From Sipunculus nudus (lineage: Eukaryota > Annelida > Sipuncula > Golfingiida > Sipunculidae): a stretch of 64,000 nt of DNA. The position numbers were made by a program, and so were the translations under genes. The notes beneath the pieces are model-generated. The model was not told where the DNA came from and ran no database searches. It saw only the letters and a program-made list of their open reading frames with translations. Below, one piece after another: positions 61,149 through 64,000 of the stretch; position 1 is the first letter of the stretch, and the number at the start of each line of letters is the position of its first letter. The DNA lies in contig CM049311.1 of assembly GCA_026874595.1 (NCBI GenBank), forward strand, positions 19,113,676 to 19,177,675, given 5' to 3'.

Positions 61149-62882
61149 CTGAAGAATAATATTCATACAATAACGCTTGATTGAACACAATTGCAGCTAA
61201 TATCTTAATGTACCAGTATCTCTAATTCGTTTTGCCTAATTGTTCCCTGAAAAAAAAACATTCCATCCGTGGAACTAGAGAATAGCGAGCACATAAGCCT
61301 GACAGTTCAATCTTAATGTCTAATAAGCATTCGGATCTATAGGATGTTATGTTCCGTTTGTCTGCTAAATGAAAGTATCTACAATTCCTATTTCAAGTCT
61401 AAATTATTCACATGGAAGCAAAAATTATCAGACTGAAAATAATCCTTTCTAAGGTAATTACAACGTTGGACGTATTAAAGTAGAATGAAGTTTTTTTTTT
61501 TTTGATAATTATTATTTTTAACAGTTTCTAGCTTCTAATTCAAATTTAAAACCTAAATAAGCTCCAATATCTAAAGTAGTAATATTGGTTATGGACAAGT
61601 GAATGTATGTTATGTAAGGGCTCCCTTTGGCGCTGTGTGTGTTGATCATCAACATTCTAATTAGTTCATGGTAAAATAAAAAATATGACACTCTAGCCTT
61701 CTTATACTACGGTTAACTATTCATCAGAGAAAAAGTTAGGAAAATTAGTGTGGATTGAGCTGATTTCTACATACATAATATTATATCTGTTACCCAAAAC
61801 TGCTGTCGCCATGCACGTATTTGAATCCCGAAAATTGAACTATAATAAAATTGAAATTAAACTTAATTATATATTTTTAAATGTTGTCTTTATCGAACTG
61901 TAAATTGTGATGATAAAAGGTGTCTACAAACATTATGTTATGCCTGTTACTCGACATCTCAAGAACTGTTCTCGCCATGAACACCAAATTTACGGGTATA
62001 TTGATCCCGTGGCTGCCATGTCAGTGATTTCTGCAGGTTGCGATATACTTATATTGGCTTAGTTTCTTCGAATCAAAATCATATTTTCAACTAATGCCTA
62101 CTCATGTCAGAAAATATTAACACATGTCTTAATGTGGGTTAACTATTCATATATAGTTAATTGAAAACAATTATTTACTTTTTAAATGGCAGCTGCATGG
62201 AAATTTAAATTTTTGTGAATTGTGGTATCTGATGATTTCTGTGATTGCTAATAAAAAGTAAGGTCCATTACCAAATATTAATCATGTGAAAGTCAGACTT
62301 TTCGACTATGAAAACTACAGTTGAAGCCACATATGTTGATCTATTTATGTGAAACAAAATGGTATATATTTGGACCCACTTATGTTAACATATTTTCTGT
62401 AAGCAAAATGGCATATTGAACTCTTTCTTAAAAGTATTTAGATTTAAGTATTATCCGGCACCAGATATGCTGGACTACAGCTGAAATATTTTCTTAGTGT
62501 TACCGAGTACATCGTTTTCAGTCGGTTTTACTACTACAAACGCATGGGTAGACGCGCTATTGAAGCTGTGTTTGTTCGAAAGACCTTTGACCCGGGCAAT
62601 GGCATCATTGCTGTGACCTATTTCGTGGCTCAGAATTAGTTAAGCATCACATGGACTACAAGCCATTTGTAATATTTTAATTTATAGATGGTTTATACCA
62701 GTAAAAATCATTCACTTTGATATTTTTTTGTATTCTTTATGATAGTATACAGAATTTATTGATTTAAAATATGCCAAATTTTAAAAAATGCCAGATTTTA
62801 AAATCTGGTGAAGCCTAGCTATACCCAAACAGGCGCGGATACATACGGGATTTGATCTAACGTTAGATGTCTAAATTTAGGC

Positions 62883-62937
<55 letters not shown>

Positions 62938-62940
62938 ATT

Positions 62941-64000
62941 TCCATTTAATTAAATATCCATGCTTGATCAAGCCATAACATTAGGTTACTTTTGTATATT
63001 TGTGAAAAAAATTATCAGTCATTATTTTTTAAAGTAATAGTTTTAATAGATAAAATGTACATTTTAATATCAACAAATAGGCGAGTGAATCATGGACACG
63101 CAATGTAATGGGTAATTTCAAAAGCTAAAGCTGGGGGTCAACTACTAGGTTTATTAATACCTGTTAAAAATAGTGTCAAACAGTATGTAAAGTAAATCAG
63201 ATATGTTTAGTATATGAACTAGTATGAACACATTTTTGTGGCATAATTCATAAGTCTGATGAAACAAAAATGTTGGTCGGGAGCATAGAGAGGGAACCAA
63301 AGAACACCCCCCCCCCATATTTTTCTCATGGATCCGCGCCTGTTAAATCTGAAAAGCATATGAATATACACATAGGCGCGGATCCGGGGGGGGGGGTTCA
63401 GGTATGGCTAAATAACATAGCAAATTATTACGCGATGCACTGGTGCCCGATTTTGTTAGTTTGAGCTTTATTGATACATGTTTGGCAAGACAGCATAGGA
63501 ATGACTACAAAAACATATGAGTACCATATTAAAATATAGGTAACCTGTTTTTCTTTTATAGGCAACCTGGGTGACACATAAATAATCTAATAAATCGGGT
63601 TGGTGATTGCTCGGGCGAAGTAACGCATTCATCTAGCCACGAGTTTTTTTACAAGTTGCAGCCGTTACTTTTCAAACGGTGAGGTTACCGGTTCTGACCG
63701 GTATGTTTAAGATGCTGGTCCCTGAAGACAGAAGCAGAAATTGCAGTTGGCCCATCCAATTATATTAATGCCTGGTGACCCCTTCAAATGAAACTTGGTA
63801 AGTATTGTGTTCCATATAATATCTAACGTTTATATCCGAAACCCACATCCATGATGTTATTTCTCATTTTTATTTCTCATATTTAAGTGCTATCGGCTTA
63901 TAATAATAACAAAGACATTCTGAATATGTTGGTATCAGCTTGAACTGAGGTGTCACTACATGCCCTGCATGCCACTCTGGAATTCTATACTAAATATGGA
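62941..64000 (+). repeat. Tandem array unit F, partial (cut by window edge)
   Basis: It starts inside segment S (tccatgcttgatcaagccat) after the TA tract and continues collinear with 32575-33640 of B to the end of the window. It is clearly more diverged than B-D and lacks the pseudo-LTR piece. Confidence 0.92.

Larger units (their letters stand above)
59090..61440 (+). repeat. Internal 1.1-1.2-kb duplication in unit E
   Basis: 59090-60290 and 60310-61440 align in order: ctcttttgggtt, acaggagagcccttttcacc, ttccatatgatt, T1 exon, gtgcttggcagctatttttt, catactacatg, ccctgaatcagagagtgatt, T3 exon. The spacing is 1219 bp between T1 exons and 1136 bp between T3 exons. The 60.5-kb half is closer to units B-D than the 59.3-kb half. 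Confidence 0.85.
53951..62934 (+). repeat. Tandem array unit E (about 9.0 kb, diverged)
   Basis: It starts in a truncated Penelope pseudo-LTR piece (catcttacaataatg) that retains the ccctgttctatata edge missing from C and D. It then follows the usual order with many substitutions: segment S, broken 162-codon frame at about 55.98-56.45 kb, TA tracts 56543-56584 and 56718-56749, poly-C 57111-57126. It is longer because of an internal duplication (about 59.1-61.4 kb) that includes an exon type absent from A-D. It ends in (TA)n 62885-62934. Confidence 0.93.

Noticed and set aside
31805-62934. Array as an assembly artefact
   Set aside because: Units differ by many scattered substitutions, by distinct indels (unit E duplication, D/E deletion) and by different TA and C tract lengths, so they are genuinely separate copies. 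Exact copy number still needs long reads.

Overview
This is metazoan nuclear DNA: very AT-rich, full of (TA)n tracts, decayed transposon pieces and split eukaryotic-style exons, with no bacterial operons. A Penelope-like retroelement, THAP-type relics, a tRNA-derived SINE and GGAC-tailed repeats fit a marine invertebrate. A mollusc (bivalve) is my best guess, but that is inference only.

Layout. 0-9.8 kb: no intact gene. It holds a decayed THAP-type gene on + (about 1.0-2.9 kb), a possible decayed first exon on - (about 5.0-5.2 kb), a C-tract element, a hairpin that shares a SINE tail, a tRNA-derived SINE, and several CRE palindromes (TGACGTCA). 9.85-14.33 kb: a divergent partial copy (A) of the large repeat described below. 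It is fused to an inverted segment (14.33-14.75 kb) that reads as an unoccupied version of the Penelope insertion site. 14.8-27.7 kb: repeats and relics, including a degenerate CTATCGGGGGACC family at both ends, a Mutator-like N-terminal relic, a 55-60 bp minisatellite, and two tandem-cored elements with GGAC tails. 27.8-32.4 kb: a Penelope-like element with one frameshift, flanked by about 1.35-kb inverted terminal repeats carrying hammerhead-like cores.

31.8-64.0 kb: a tandem array of about 7.4-kb units (B, C, D nearly identical; E longer and diverged; F cut by the window edge). The left end of units B-E is a piece of the Penelope terminal repeat, and most seams lie in (TA)n tracts.

The most interesting content is on the minus strand of these units. 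Each complete unit carries tiny 60-nt exon-like segments with a good 3' splice site (..ttcag) and 5' splice site (GTAAGC). Both ends are in phase 1, and each codes 20 residues of Thr/Pro-rich mucin-like (PTS) repeat made of two 10-residue halves. Three exon types are visible. T1 is intact in A-E. T2 is always 59 nt, with a shared 1-nt deletion and an in-frame TAG. T3 occurs only in unit E and is deleted from A-D. Genomic tandem duplication therefore multiplies mucin-domain exons. I see neither the signal-peptide exon nor the terminal domains of this gene, so it probably extends outside the window.
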